Source of the DNA: a bacterium | Lineage (GTDB): Bacteria > BMS3Abin14 | NCBI GenBank assembly: GCA_020352595.1 | Contig: CP070682.1 | Coordinates: 1,386,978-1,394,292 of the forward strand | Length of the DNA: 7,315 nt | Direction of reading: 5' to 3' | Part shown: positions 1-5,535 of the stretch, piece by piece | Layout of the letters: every line of letters starts with the position of its first letter | How positions within the stretch are numbered: position 1 is the first letter of the stretch | Made by a program: the position numbers and the translations under genes | Notes under the pieces: generated by a model | The model's input: the letters and a program-made list of their open reading frames with translations, nothing else | What the model was told of the DNA's origin: nothing | The model's database searches: none

Positions 1-527
1 ACCACGGCCCCTGACACCGGCTCCCCGTCCAGCAGCACCGTTCCGCTGATGCCCCCGCCGGCAGCCGGCCGGGGCGGGGCGGTGGAGGCCACGAAGGGCA
101 GGACCACCGCGTCGGGCATGTCCCGGTAGACGTGGACCGGGTTGTTGGCCAGGAAGGAGAAAAGGGCCGACCCCGAGGCCGGGTCACGACCTTGGGCCAT
201 GAGGAGATAGGAGCCCGGCGGCAGGCCGATCCGGAAACCCCCATCCGCGCCGATGGGTGCCCTGAGGACGGTTCCTCCCGGTTCGGCTCTCATGGCGGTG
301 ACCTCCCCCGACACAAGGGGCCTGCCCTGGAAGCGGGTGGTCCCGGAAAGGGTGTGCAGGGTCCCGGCCCTTTTCGCTGTGCCGGCGCACCCGGATGCTG
401 TGACCGCCACCCCCATGGTCAGGACAACGAGCATCAACCTGGTCAACGGGAGACCCTGTGCGGCGAGCGCCCAAGCCGTCACCGGTTCACCCTTCAGGAC
501 CCGAGTCGGGGCACCGCGGCGCGCCAT
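1..527 (-). CDS. Putative lipoprotein with carboxypeptidase-regulatory-like repeats (3' end outside window)
   Basis: No stop codon is reached before the window edge; 175 residues are visible. A hydrophobic stretch (about residues 31-46, LMLVVLTMG...) ends in TASGC with Cys47, a fair lipobox, so the mature protein is probably a lipid-anchored envelope protein. After it come two similar beta-type units: LSGTTRFQGRPLVSGEV (residues 60-76) and ISGTVLLDGEPVSGAV (160-175, cut by the edge). The pattern hxGTV...G.PlsGa.V is that of carboxypeptidase-regulatory-like/transthyretin-like domains, which usually aid adhesion or surface folding rather than catalysis. The ATG at 527 is chosen because AGGAGGAGG lies 10 bases upstream. 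This leaves an unusually long n-region of about 30 residues; a GTG at 482 with AAGGG seven bases before it is a fair alternative. No function can be named. The gene sits behind the terminator of the FG-GAP gene, so it is probably transcribed separately. Confidence 0.72.
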   Translation of the reverse strand, partial: MARRGAPTRVLKGEPVTAWALAAQGLPLTRLMLVVLTMGVAVTASGCAGTAKRAGTLHTLSGTTRFQGRPLVSGEVTAMRAEPGGTVLRAPIGADGGFRIGLPPGSYLLMAQGRDPASGSALFSFLANNPVHVYRDMPDAVVLPFVASTAPPRPAAGGGISGTVLLDGEPVSGAV

Positions 528-537
528 TTACCGGCAT

Positions 538-546
538 CCTCCTCCT
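538..546 (-). promoter_or_regulatory. Ribosome binding site of the lipoprotein gene
   Basis: On the minus strand this reads AGGAGGAGG, an extended Shine-Dalgarno match 10 bases before the ATG at 527. It supports that start over the internal GTG at 482. An ATG abutting it at 537-535 opens only a 16-codon frame and has no spacing, so it is not a credible start. Confidence 0.6.
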
Positions 547-567
547 ATCCAGGCTTCCCGGCCGCAT

Positions 568-585
568 CCGGACCGCCGGGTCCGG
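568..585 (-). promoter_or_regulatory. Short palindrome in the leader of the lipoprotein gene
   Basis: CCGGAC and GTCCGG (568-573 and 580-585) form a perfect 6-base stem with a 6-base loop, about 40 bases upstream of the lipoprotein start and after the preceding terminator. There is no T-run, so it is not a terminator; it could be an operator or an mRNA leader hairpin. In such GC-rich DNA a 6-base palindrome can arise by chance. Confidence 0.25.
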
Positions 586-611
586 GTCACCCGACAGGCG
601 GCCCTGGAGCG

Positions 612-648
612 TAAAAAGAGGGCTGTTATCGCTTTCAATAACAGCCCT
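612..648 (-). terminator. Intrinsic terminator after the FG-GAP gene
   Basis: A perfect 11-base inverted repeat, AGGGCTGTTAT at 619-629 and its complement at 638-648, encloses an 8-base loop. On the minus strand the hairpin is followed at once by CTTTTTA (612-618 reversed). It begins about 64 bases past the stop codon at 713. The T-run is on the minus-strand side only, so it ends transcription of the FG-GAP gene and insulates the lipoprotein gene. Confidence 0.9.
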
Positions 649-712
649 TGCAAGAACCATGTCCTTTGATGGGGATCCCGGCCGGGACCGGGCCCTTCAC
701 CGGTCAGGAACC

Positions 713-2173
713 TCAGTTGCCCTCGACGATGGTCACGGTCTGCCCGCTGTTGTAGGTGCCGGAGGCCGTCAATCCGCTCGGGAAAACGACGTCGACCTTG
801 TACTTGCCGGTGCCCGGGAGCCCGAAGTGGAGTTCGAGGGGTGCCTGGGAGCAGAAACCGGTCATGGTTTTGACCTCCTGGAACCCGACGAGCCTGGTCC
901 CTTTCCAGACCCTGACCTTGGCTCCCACGGCATCCGCGTTGCTGACGGTCCCCTTGAGGCGGACCTTCAGGTATCGGCCATCGTTCTGATCGTTGCGGTA
1001 CAGCCTGTTGCTGACCCCCCAGTTGACCACGTAGAGATCCAGGTCTCCGTCGTTGTCCACGTCGGCAAAGGCCGTTCCCTTGGTCCTCACGGTCTCGTTC
1101 TTGAGCGCGGGGTACCGGTCGGCGACGTCCGTGAAGACCCCGTTCCCGTCGTTGAGATACAGCTTGTTGGCCAGCTTGCAGTCACCCTCGTAAAGGTCCA
1201 GATCCCCGTCGTGGTCCACGTCGCCGAAGGATGGCCCCTTGCCCCATCCCTCGTCGGCCAGGCCCGAGGCCTCCGAGACGTCCCTGAAGATGCCGGACCC
1301 GTCGTTGAGGTACATCTTGTTGGGGCCCACGTAATTGGACACGAAAAGGTCGAAGTCGCCGTCGTTGTCCACGTCGGCGAAGGCCGCGCCGAGGCCCCAG
1401 TTGCCGTCGTCCACACCGGCGGTGCGTGACACGTCGGTGAAGGTCCCGTCACCCTTGTTCAGGTAGAGGTGGTTGGGCTCGCCGGCGGGGTAGCGGCCGT
1501 TGACGACGTACAGGTCCTGGAAACCGTCCCCGTTCACGTCCGAGAAAACGGCGCTCCAGCTCCAGCTGCGGTCTCCGACGCCGGCCTCTTCCGTGACATC
1601 GGTGAAGGTCCCGTCACCGTTGTTCCTGTAAAGGGTGTTGCGGGCCCCGACACCGTAGTTGGCCAGGTAAAGGTCCAGATACCCGTCGTTGTCCACGTCG
1701 GCGAAGGCGGCCGAATAGGTGAAATCCTTGGACCCGACGCCGGCCTTGTCCGTCACGTCGGTAAAGCGCCCGCCCTCGTTGATCAGGAGGCGGTTGGCCT
1801 CGATCTCGTAGCGGCCTCCCTTGACGATGTAGAGGTCCGGGTCACCGTCGTTGTCGATGTCCCCGAAACAGGACCCCATGGAGAGACCCGCGTCATCCAG
1901 CCTGTCCCCTGCTTCCCTGGAGGCGGCCACGAAGCCGCCGGCTCCGTCGTTGATGTAAAGGACGTTTTCCCCACCCTTGTTGGACACGTACAGGTCCCAG
2001 TCGCCGTCGCCGTCGACGTCGGCGAAGGCCACCCCCTTGCCGTGGCCCCTGTCACCGACGCCGGCCACGTCGGTGATGTCGGTGAACCCGAGGGCGTAAA
2101 GCGCGGCGGGAAAAACAAGGAGGATCAGGGTCAAACCCGCGGAGTGCAGCTTCCATCTTCCCCCCAGACTCAT
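713..2173 (-). CDS. Secreted FG-GAP/VCBS repeat protein with C-terminal ASPIC/UnbV domain (CRTAC1-like)
   Basis: The 486-residue protein starts at ATG 2173, fixed by AGGAGG six bases upstream; a longer frame from 2236 has no such site. Residues 12-28 (GLTLILLVFPAALYA...) form a signal peptide, so the protein is exported. Seven tandem units of about 50-57 residues follow, beginning near residues 30, 81, 137, 190, 245, 296 and 347. Each typically opens FTDVT..AGVG and holds a calcium-loop motif of DVDNDGDLD type (at 52, 105, 159, 212, 267, 318 and 371), followed by LY(V/L).N and a L(Y/L)xNxGDG-like end. Seven such units are the usual size of a beta-propeller. Residues about 400-483 (RYLKVRLKG...SNADAVGAKV..., ELHFGLPG, VFPSG) match the ASPIC/UnbV domain that closes such proteins. 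The family is extracellular, with adhesion or carbohydrate-binding roles suspected; no enzyme activity is indicated. It has its own candidate promoter and terminator and appears monocistronic. Confidence 0.93.
   Translation of the reverse strand: MSLGGRWKLHSAGLTLILLVFPAALYALGFTDITDVAGVGDRGHGKGVAFADVDGDGDWDLYVSNKGGENVLYINDGAGGFVAASREAGDRLDDAGLSMGSCFGDIDNDGDPDLYIVKGGRYEIEANRLLINEGGRFTDVTDKAGVGSKDFTYSAAFADVDNDGYLDLYLANYGVGARNTLYRNNGDGTFTDVTEEAGVGDRSWSWSAVFSDVNGDGFQDLYVVNGRYPAGEPNHLYLNKGDGTFTDVSRTAGVDDGNWGLGAAFADVDNDGDFDLFVSNYVGPNKMYLNDGSGIFRDVSEASGLADEGWGKGPSFGDVDHDGDLDLYEGDCKLANKLYLNDGNGVFTDVADRYPALKNETVRTKGTAFADVDNDGDLDLYVVNWGVSNRLYRNDQNDGRYLKVRLKGTVSNADAVGAKVRVWKGTRLVGFQEVKTMTGFCSQAPLELHFGLPGTGKYKVDVVFPSGLTASGTYNSGQTVTIVEGN
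977..2086 (-). repeat. Seven-unit internal coding repeat of the FG-GAP protein
   Basis: Seven tandem units of about 150-170 bases encode the propeller blades. Conservation reaches the DNA level: a 26-base core (plus strand CCGTCGTTGTCCACGTCGGC followed by AAAGGC or GAAGGC) recurs at 1047-1072, 1359-1384 and 1683-1708. This suggests fairly recent duplication or gene conversion among blades, although strong codon bias could also contribute. Confidence 0.85.
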
Positions 2174-2179
2174 AAGACT

Positions 2180-2185
2180 CCTCCT
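2180..2185 (-). promoter_or_regulatory. Ribosome binding site fixing the FG-GAP start
   Basis: The minus strand reads AGGAGG, part of AAAAGGAGGAG, six bases before ATG 2173. It decides the start in favour of the 486-residue form, which places the signal peptide properly at the N-terminus; the alternative start at 2236 would bury it behind 21 extra residues. Confidence 0.8.
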
Positions 2186-2219
2186 TTTCGACCTGAAAAT
2201 CATGGGCTCATTTTCTGAG

Positions 2220-2248
2220 AATATACCATAGAACACCCTGGCTCAAAA
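2220..2248 (-). promoter_or_regulatory. Candidate sigma-70-type promoter of the FG-GAP gene
   Basis: The minus strand has TATATT (2220-2225) as a -10 box, five of six matches to consensus, and TTTTGA (2243-2248) as a weak -35 with exactly 17 bases between. It lies about 47 bases upstream of the start codon, in the only AT-rich patch of this 132-base gap. The good -10 and correct spacing support it; the poor -35 limits confidence. Confidence 0.45.
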
Positions 2249-2252
2249 GCGA

Positions 2253-2283
2253 TGTAAACCCCTCCGGCGGCGGCTTGTAAACC
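2253..2283 (-). promoter_or_regulatory. Pair of TGTAAACC direct repeats upstream of the candidate promoter
   Basis: The octamer TGTAAACC occurs on the plus strand at 2253-2260 and 2276-2283, a period of 23 bases, or about two helical turns. The pair lies just upstream of the candidate -35 and downstream of the permease stop, where an activator or repressor could bind one face of the DNA. Only two copies are seen, so this may be chance. Confidence 0.3.
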
Positions 2284-2305
2284 ATTTCCGGGGGCCCTTC
2301 CGTCC

Positions 2306-3256
2306 TCAGGCCACCAGCCCGAACAGCAGCCCCGTCGCCACGGAACCGGCAAGGCACAGCCCCAGGTAGACGAAGAAGAGCCGCTTCTCGAACACCTTCC
2401 AGAGCACCAGCAGCGCGGGTATGCTCGTCACCGGGCCCGCGACCAGGAAGGTGGCGGCCGCTGCGGGATCCATGCCCAGGTCCAGGAGTCCCTTCGTGAT
2501 GGGCACCACCGGCACCTGGTGAGCAGGCAGCGGGGCCCCGATGAGGGCAGCCCAGACCAGCGACATCATCCCCGGCCGTCCCGCCAGGAACCTGATGGCC
2601 TCCATGGGGACGACCATCTCCATGAGGACCTGCAGGGCAATGGCCAGCAGGAGGAACTTGCCCACGAACAGGGAGGTGTCCCTGGCCCTGTCCAGGAAGA
2701 ACAGCACCCTGCTCTCCCTTGGCCTGACCACCATGGTCGGTACGGATATATCGTTGGCGCAGGCGATGTCGTAGGCCGACGCCAGAGACCCGTCCTCATT
2801 GTAGACAGGCTTGATGCGGATGATCCCTTTCGTGAAATTACTACGTTTTTCAAGGATGTATGTTACGCCCCCGACAAGGAACCCCATCCCCGCCGCGCTC
2901 AGGACCTTGGTCCAGCCCATGGCCGGTCCCAGGCCCGCCCAGGTGATGGTCAGGGCGTCCGGGCTCATGAGGGGCGAGGTGGCCAGGAGGGCGAGGAGCG
3001 GGGGCAGGGGAACGCCGGACACGGCGAGGGGGATCACCACGGGCAGCACCCCGCAGGCGCAGAGGGGGCTGAAGATCCCCAGGAAAACGGCAAGGGGGAT
3101 GGTGGCCGCCCCGGACTCCCTCATGTATGCCCGCAGCTTCAGGTCCCACTGGAACGTCTTGATGGTGGCGGCGACGCCCACCCCCAGGAGGAAGGCCGGC
3201 AGCAGCTGAAGCAGTTCCCGCCGGTATATGGACGCGGCCTCCGCGAGGAACGCCAC
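2306..3256 (-). CDS. ArsP_1/DUF318-family permease (possible metal or metalloid exporter)
   Basis: The 316-residue integral membrane protein has hydrophobic segments near residues 16-32, 51-75, 84-95, 117-134, 199-217, 231-252, 264-285 and 292-314, joined by a hydrophilic central loop (about 136-195). The first half carries the family signature SPLCACGVLPVV (63-74, with C66 and C68) followed by SPLMSPD (94-100). The second half repeats the fold as GAPLPAHQVPVVP (240-252) and AGPVTSIPALL, but with Ala-His-Gln where the cysteines would be. Relatives include the ArsP organoarsenical exporter and SO_0444-type Cu/Zn exporters; the substrate here is unknown, though the C-x-C pair in a membrane segment suggests a thiophilic metal or metalloid. 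The GTG at 3256 is chosen because GGAGGAG lies eight bases before it; a GTG at 3265 overlaps the FmdE stop but touches the binding site. Coupled to the upstream gene. Confidence 0.85.
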   Translation of the reverse strand: MAFLAEAASIYRRELLQLLPAFLLGVGVAATIKTFQWDLKLRAYMRESGAATIPLAVFLGIFSPLCACGVLPVVIPLAVSGVPLPPLLALLATSPLMSPDALTITWAGLGPAMGWTKVLSAAGMGFLVGGVTYILEKRSNFTKGIIRIKPVYNEDGSLASAYDIACANDISVPTMVVRPRESRVLFFLDRARDTSLFVGKFLLLAIALQVLMEMVVPMEAIRFLAGRPGMMSLVWAALIGAPLPAHQVPVVPITKGLLDLGMDPAAAATFLVAGPVTSIPALLVLWKVFEKRLFFVYLGLCLAGSVATGLLFGLVA

Positions 3257-3261
3257 AGCCT

Positions 3262-3717
3262 TCACTCCTCCGGGAACCGCGAGAGGACCCCGAGGCCGGC
3301 AACCTTTTCGGAAAGGCACAGCCCGCCGTCGGGCTCCCCCGCCAGCCACTCCATGAGGGCCTGCCTGTCGCCGCTTTCTGCCCGCCGGATCCTGGCGAGG
3401 ACCTCCCTTCTCGGCGACACCAGGACTCCCTCTCCGGCCTCCTCCGCGGTGAGCAGGAGGGAATGGTCCCTGCCCCTGAGGAGGACGAGGTTCCCGTTGC
3501 CCCAGGTGCAGCCCGAGAAGATCTGGACTCCATCCACACCGCAGCCGTGTCCCCGATAGAAGGCGAACAGGTGCGCTGTGGATCCCTCTCCCATCTCCAG
3601 GCGTGCCTTCCTGGCTGTCCTGGCCCCCAGGAGCACCATGGGGCAGATGTGTCCGTGGACCCTCTCGATGAGGTCCAGGTCAGCCCTAGAAAGAGTAGTG
3701 GTGGGGGCAGTCGTCAC
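3262..3717 (-). CDS. FmdE-family protein
   Basis: The 151-residue cytoplasmic protein belongs to the FmdE family (named after subunit E of formylmethanofuran dehydrogenase operons). It carries the family's two conserved blocks: HGHICP (21-26, in place of HGHLCP) and a Cys block GCGVDGVQIFSGCTWGNGNL (58-77), equivalent to C..DAIQ..TGCT.GKGNL. Candidate metal ligands are His21, His23, Cys25, Cys59 and Cys70. There is no C-terminal zinc ribbon, unlike longer members, and no other formylmethanofuran dehydrogenase gene is in view, so a role in methanofuran chemistry is not supported. The GTG start at 3717 has AGGGAG about eight bases upstream and overlaps the AAA gene by 32 bases. Its stop lies six bases before the start chosen for the permease, so the three proteins are probably made together. 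Exact biochemical function is unknown. Confidence 0.85.
   Translation of the reverse strand: MTTAPTTTLSRADLDLIERVHGHICPMVLLGARTARKARLEMGEGSTAHLFAFYRGHGCGVDGVQIFSGCTWGNGNLVLLRGRDHSLLLTAEEAGEGVLVSPRREVLARIRRAESGDRQALMEWLAGEPDGGLCLSEKVAGLGVLSRFPEE
3265..3271 (-). promoter_or_regulatory. Ribosome binding site of the permease inside the FmdE gene end
   Basis: GGAGGAG on the minus strand is built into the last Glu-Glu codons of the FmdE gene, eight bases before GTG 3256. It supports 3256 as the permease start and shows translational coupling. Confidence 0.6.
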
Positions 3718-4567
3718 GGTAGATCTCCCTGTACCTGTCCACCATGGCCGGGGTCAGCCACGGTTCTATCTGCTCGGCAGCCTTGAGGAAATCCTCCATC
3801 TGCACGTCCCCCGAATCCCTCTCGACGGCGTTCAGGACAGCCCTCTTGCACAGGTTCTCGATGTCCCACCCGACGAACCCTTCCGTCCTGAGGGCCAGTT
3901 CGGTGACGTCCACCGCGCCGCCCAGGGTAGGTATCCGCTCGATGTAGATCCTGAGCATGCCCTCCCTGTCCTCAGCCGAGGGGGGCGCGACGAAAACCTT
4001 GCGGTTGAACCGGCGCTTCTCCTTGATGATGGCCTGGTCCACGACGTCCACCCTGTAGGCGCTGCCCACGAGCATGATGTCCGGCCGCCCCTCGATCCCG
4101 TCGATCTGCCGGATGAACACCTCGGTCAGATCCCTGTCGGCGAAGGTGGGGGGTTTGCCCCTGAAGTTGCCCGGCCCCCACTGGTAATCCGATCCCGCCC
4201 TGGGTGCCAGCCATTCGGTGTCCGAGATGTAAAGGACGCAGGGTGCCTCGTGCTCTGCGTCGCGGAAGGCCTGCTCGAGCTGCTCCGGTTTTCCCAGCAT
4301 CTCCTGACCGGAGATGTAGACGTAGCTCACTCCTGCGTCCATGGCGGCCGCTTCAGCCAGCATGGTGATCCCCACGCCCAGAGGCCCCCATATGAGAACG
4401 CCTGACGGGACCGTCAGGTTGTGCCTGGCCAGAAGATCCCCCTTGCGCAGCGGCAGGCTCACCATCTCCCGGACGATGCGCTTGGGTCCTTCCAGCCCAC
4501 CGATGTCATCCCAGCTTATCTGCGGTTTTTTGACCTCGTAGTAGATGCGGTTGAGTTTACGGTGCAA
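3686..4567 (-). CDS. CDC48/FtsH-type AAA protein with degenerate nucleotide-binding motifs (pseudo-ATPase)
   Basis: The 293-residue protein has a single AAA module. It opens SWDDIGGLEGPKRIVREMV (18-36), the classical entry of CDC48/proteasomal AAA domains. The Walker A position reads GPLGVGIT (61-68) instead of GPPGTGKT, with Ile67 replacing the P-loop lysine. Walker B reads VLYISDTEWLAPR (111-123) instead of IIFIDEIDALAPR, so Ser115 and Asp116 replace Asp-Glu. Sensor 1 (GSAYR, 168-172) has Tyr in place of Asn. By contrast, the arginine-finger segment RRFNR (185-189) keeps both arginines, and the helical lid TEGFVGWDIENLCKRAVL (228-245) is intact in form. ATP hydrolysis by itself is therefore unlikely; a scaffold or trans-acting subunit beside an active AAA partner is the likeliest role. 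The start is TTG 4567, fixed by AAAGGAG five bases upstream. It leads a trio with FmdE and the permease, overlapping FmdE by 32 bases. Confidence 0.9.
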   Translation of the reverse strand: MHRKLNRIYYEVKKPQISWDDIGGLEGPKRIVREMVSLPLRKGDLLARHNLTVPSGVLIWGPLGVGITMLAEAAAMDAGVSYVYISGQEMLGKPEQLEQAFRDAEHEAPCVLYISDTEWLAPRAGSDYQWGPGNFRGKPPTFADRDLTEVFIRQIDGIEGRPDIMLVGSAYRVDVVDQAIIKEKRRFNRKVFVAPPSAEDREGMLRIYIERIPTLGGAVDVTELALRTEGFVGWDIENLCKRAVLNAVERDSGDVQMEDFLKAAEQIEPWLTPAMVDRYREIYRDDCPHHYSF

Positions 4568-4572
4568 GACAG

Positions 4573-4579
4573 CTCCTTT
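4573..4579 (-). promoter_or_regulatory. Ribosome binding site deciding the TTG start of the AAA gene
   Basis: The minus strand reads AAAGGAG five bases before TTG 4567. An in-frame ATG exists at 4642, but it adds 25 low-complexity residues unlike the family and runs through the leader; the TTG start places the N-terminus (LHRKLNRIYYEVKKP) directly before the AAA entry motif. Confidence 0.7.
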
Positions 4580-4623
4580 GGTTGATGAGAAGGACGAACA
4601 GGGAAAGAGGAAGGATGTACGTG

Positions 4624-4684
4624 CCCGCCGGTTCCCTCTCACGGGATCACCGGCAGGTTCCCTCTTCAGGGCCGGACCGGAACC
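4624..4684 (-). promoter_or_regulatory. Structured leader with two adjacent hairpins upstream of the AAA gene
   Basis: In the minus-strand RNA, hairpin 2 pairs CCTGCCGGT (4657-4649) with ACCGGCGGG (4632-4624, one G-U pair), and after a two-base bulge TCCC (4646-4643) with GGGA (4636-4633), leaving a six-base loop: 13 pairs in all. Hairpin 1, just before it, pairs GGTTCC (4684-4679) with GGAACC (4661-4656) across 17 bases. GGTTCC can also pair with a second GGAACC copy at 4635-4630, inside hairpin 2, so the structures can exclude one another. No T-run follows, so it is not an ordinary terminator. It may be a leader control element, a processing or stabilising site, or a remnant of a short-repeat element. 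Confidence 0.5.
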
Positions 4685-4704
4685 ACATCAGGCTCCCTTC
4701 CCGT

Positions 4705-4739
4705 TTCATCCTTCATCCTTACCCCTTCCTCATTCCTTC
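4705..4739 (-). repeat. Imperfect 7-base tandem array, five units
   Basis: On the plus strand the units are TTCATCC, TTCATCC, TTACCCC, TTCCTCA and TTCCTTC, in strict 7-base phase, the first two identical and the rest decayed; the minus strand is a purine-rich tract. It lies 26 bases beyond the stop of the second U32 gene. It shares its period with two of the three arrays at 6507-6608, but its unit sequence is different. Confidence 0.75.
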
Positions 4740-4764
4740 TCGCCATACACGTCCCATGCCAAGA

Positions 4765-5535
4765 TCAGGGGAAAGGGTCGTATATCAGGCGGTCCACCCG
4801 GTCCGGGAGGTCCTCTTCGCCCACAGGAAGCCGGACCCGTTCCAGGATGGCGCGGCCGCACAGTCGGAGGGGATGCTCAAGGGCAGCGGCCCGCATGGCG
4901 AGGGGCCCTCCCTCCGTGCACGGTTTCTCGCAGTTCCGGGGCTCTGCCCCTTGTCCTTCACTGTCCTCCGGGAGCCAGGGGCACGAAGCCAGGACCGAGA
5001 TCAGCCTTGTGTCGCAGTGCATCGAAAGCCTGAAACCGTCGGGGGACGGGACGGGCAGCCAGTGCCTGGGTGGGTCCAGTTCCAGTCTGGCGACGCCCTG
5101 CCGGCCCAGAAAGTCAAGAAACGGCCTGTCGTAAAGGGGACCCCAGGCAAAATACCGTCTCGACGCCCCGTCGAGGCCATCCCAGTCATCCAGAGATCCC
5201 GGTCCCCTCCTGAGACGCAGCAGGAGCCTTCCCGCCGTAATATCCGCGCCCGGTCGGGCCGACACCTCGCGAAGGATCCCCCAGTCATTGACGACGACCT
5301 CTCCCCAGCCCTCCGAGCGCGCCTGCGATATGGCCTCAAGCACCCGGTCCACCTCGTCGGGTCCGGCCAGGGGAGTGACCAGTGTCAGGCCGGCGGGATC
5401 TCCCGAGGCGGCCAGGGAGGACAGCCTGCCGGGACCGGGAAGGAGCCGAGCGCAGGTCTCGGAACCGACCCTGAACCCGTGGCTGTCCCCGGAGGCTTCC
5501 GCACCCGGCCCGACGGTGAAGTACCTTTCCCTCAT
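4765..5535 (-). CDS. U32-type partner protein, UbiV-like, with candidate Fe-S cysteines
   Basis: The 256-residue protein is recognisable by GWGEVVVNDWGILREVSARP (76-95) followed by DITAGRLLLR (98-107), the U32 barrel pattern in which a strand ends in (V/A)ND.G and the next in AG..L.. . Six cysteines are present: C28, C174, C185, C202, C206 and C226. C202-x3-C206, preceded by C185 and far upstream by C28, resembles the spacing of the [4Fe-4S] ligands of UbiV (one N-terminal Cys, then C...CxxxC). UbiV works with UbiU in oxygen-independent ubiquinone hydroxylation in Proteobacteria; the substrate here is unknown, and no other ubiquinone gene is visible. The ATG at 5535 shares its A with the TAA of the upstream gene (TAATG), giving tight translational coupling; GGAGG lies about 13 bases upstream. 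It is shorter than typical U32 proteins and diverged, so family assignment rests partly on its partner. Confidence 0.75.
   Translation of the reverse strand: MRERYFTVGPGAEASGDSHGFRVGSETCARLLPGPGRLSSLAASGDPAGLTLVTPLAGPDEVDRVLEAISQARSEGWGEVVVNDWGILREVSARPGADITAGRLLLRLRRGPGSLDDWDGLDGASRRYFAWGPLYDRPFLDFLGRQGVARLELDPPRHWLPVPSPDGFRLSMHCDTRLISVLASCPWLPEDSEGQGAEPRNCEKPCTEGGPLAMRAAALEHPLRLCGRAILERVRLPVGEEDLPDRVDRLIYDPFP

Noticed and set aside
184..474. Minus-strand frame of 96 codons inside the lipoprotein region.
   Set aside because: It is out of frame with the open lipoprotein frame, which has a ribosome binding site, a lipobox and two recognisable repeats.
487..537. A 16-codon leader-peptide-like frame starting at ATG 537 directly against AGGAGGAGG.
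   Set aside because: There is no spacing between the binding site and the ATG, and the residues show no attenuator pattern such as runs of one amino acid.
458..1429. Long plus-strand reading frame of 323 codons.
   Set aside because: It lies antisense to the FG-GAP gene and runs through its terminator hairpin; its sequence is a mirror of the Asp/Gly-rich blades with no family pattern. The same applies to the plus-strand frame at 1469-2218.
2236..2305. A possible intrinsic terminator after the permease (CCC-CCGG with CCGG-A-GGGG).
   Set aside because: The stem is only seven pairs with a bulge and a 20-base loop, and the following TTTACATCGC is not a proper T-run.
2519..3559. Plus-strand reading frame of 346 codons opposite the permease and FmdE genes.
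   Set aside because: It is low-complexity (Gly/Gln/His-rich), crosses two real genes with clear family motifs, and has no ribosome binding site; it is a consequence of high GC.
3262..3717. Evidence for methanogenesis or a formylmethanofuran pathway from the FmdE-family gene.
   Set aside because: FmdE proteins occur widely outside methanogens, this one lacks the C-terminal zinc ribbon, and no catalytic subunit gene is in view.
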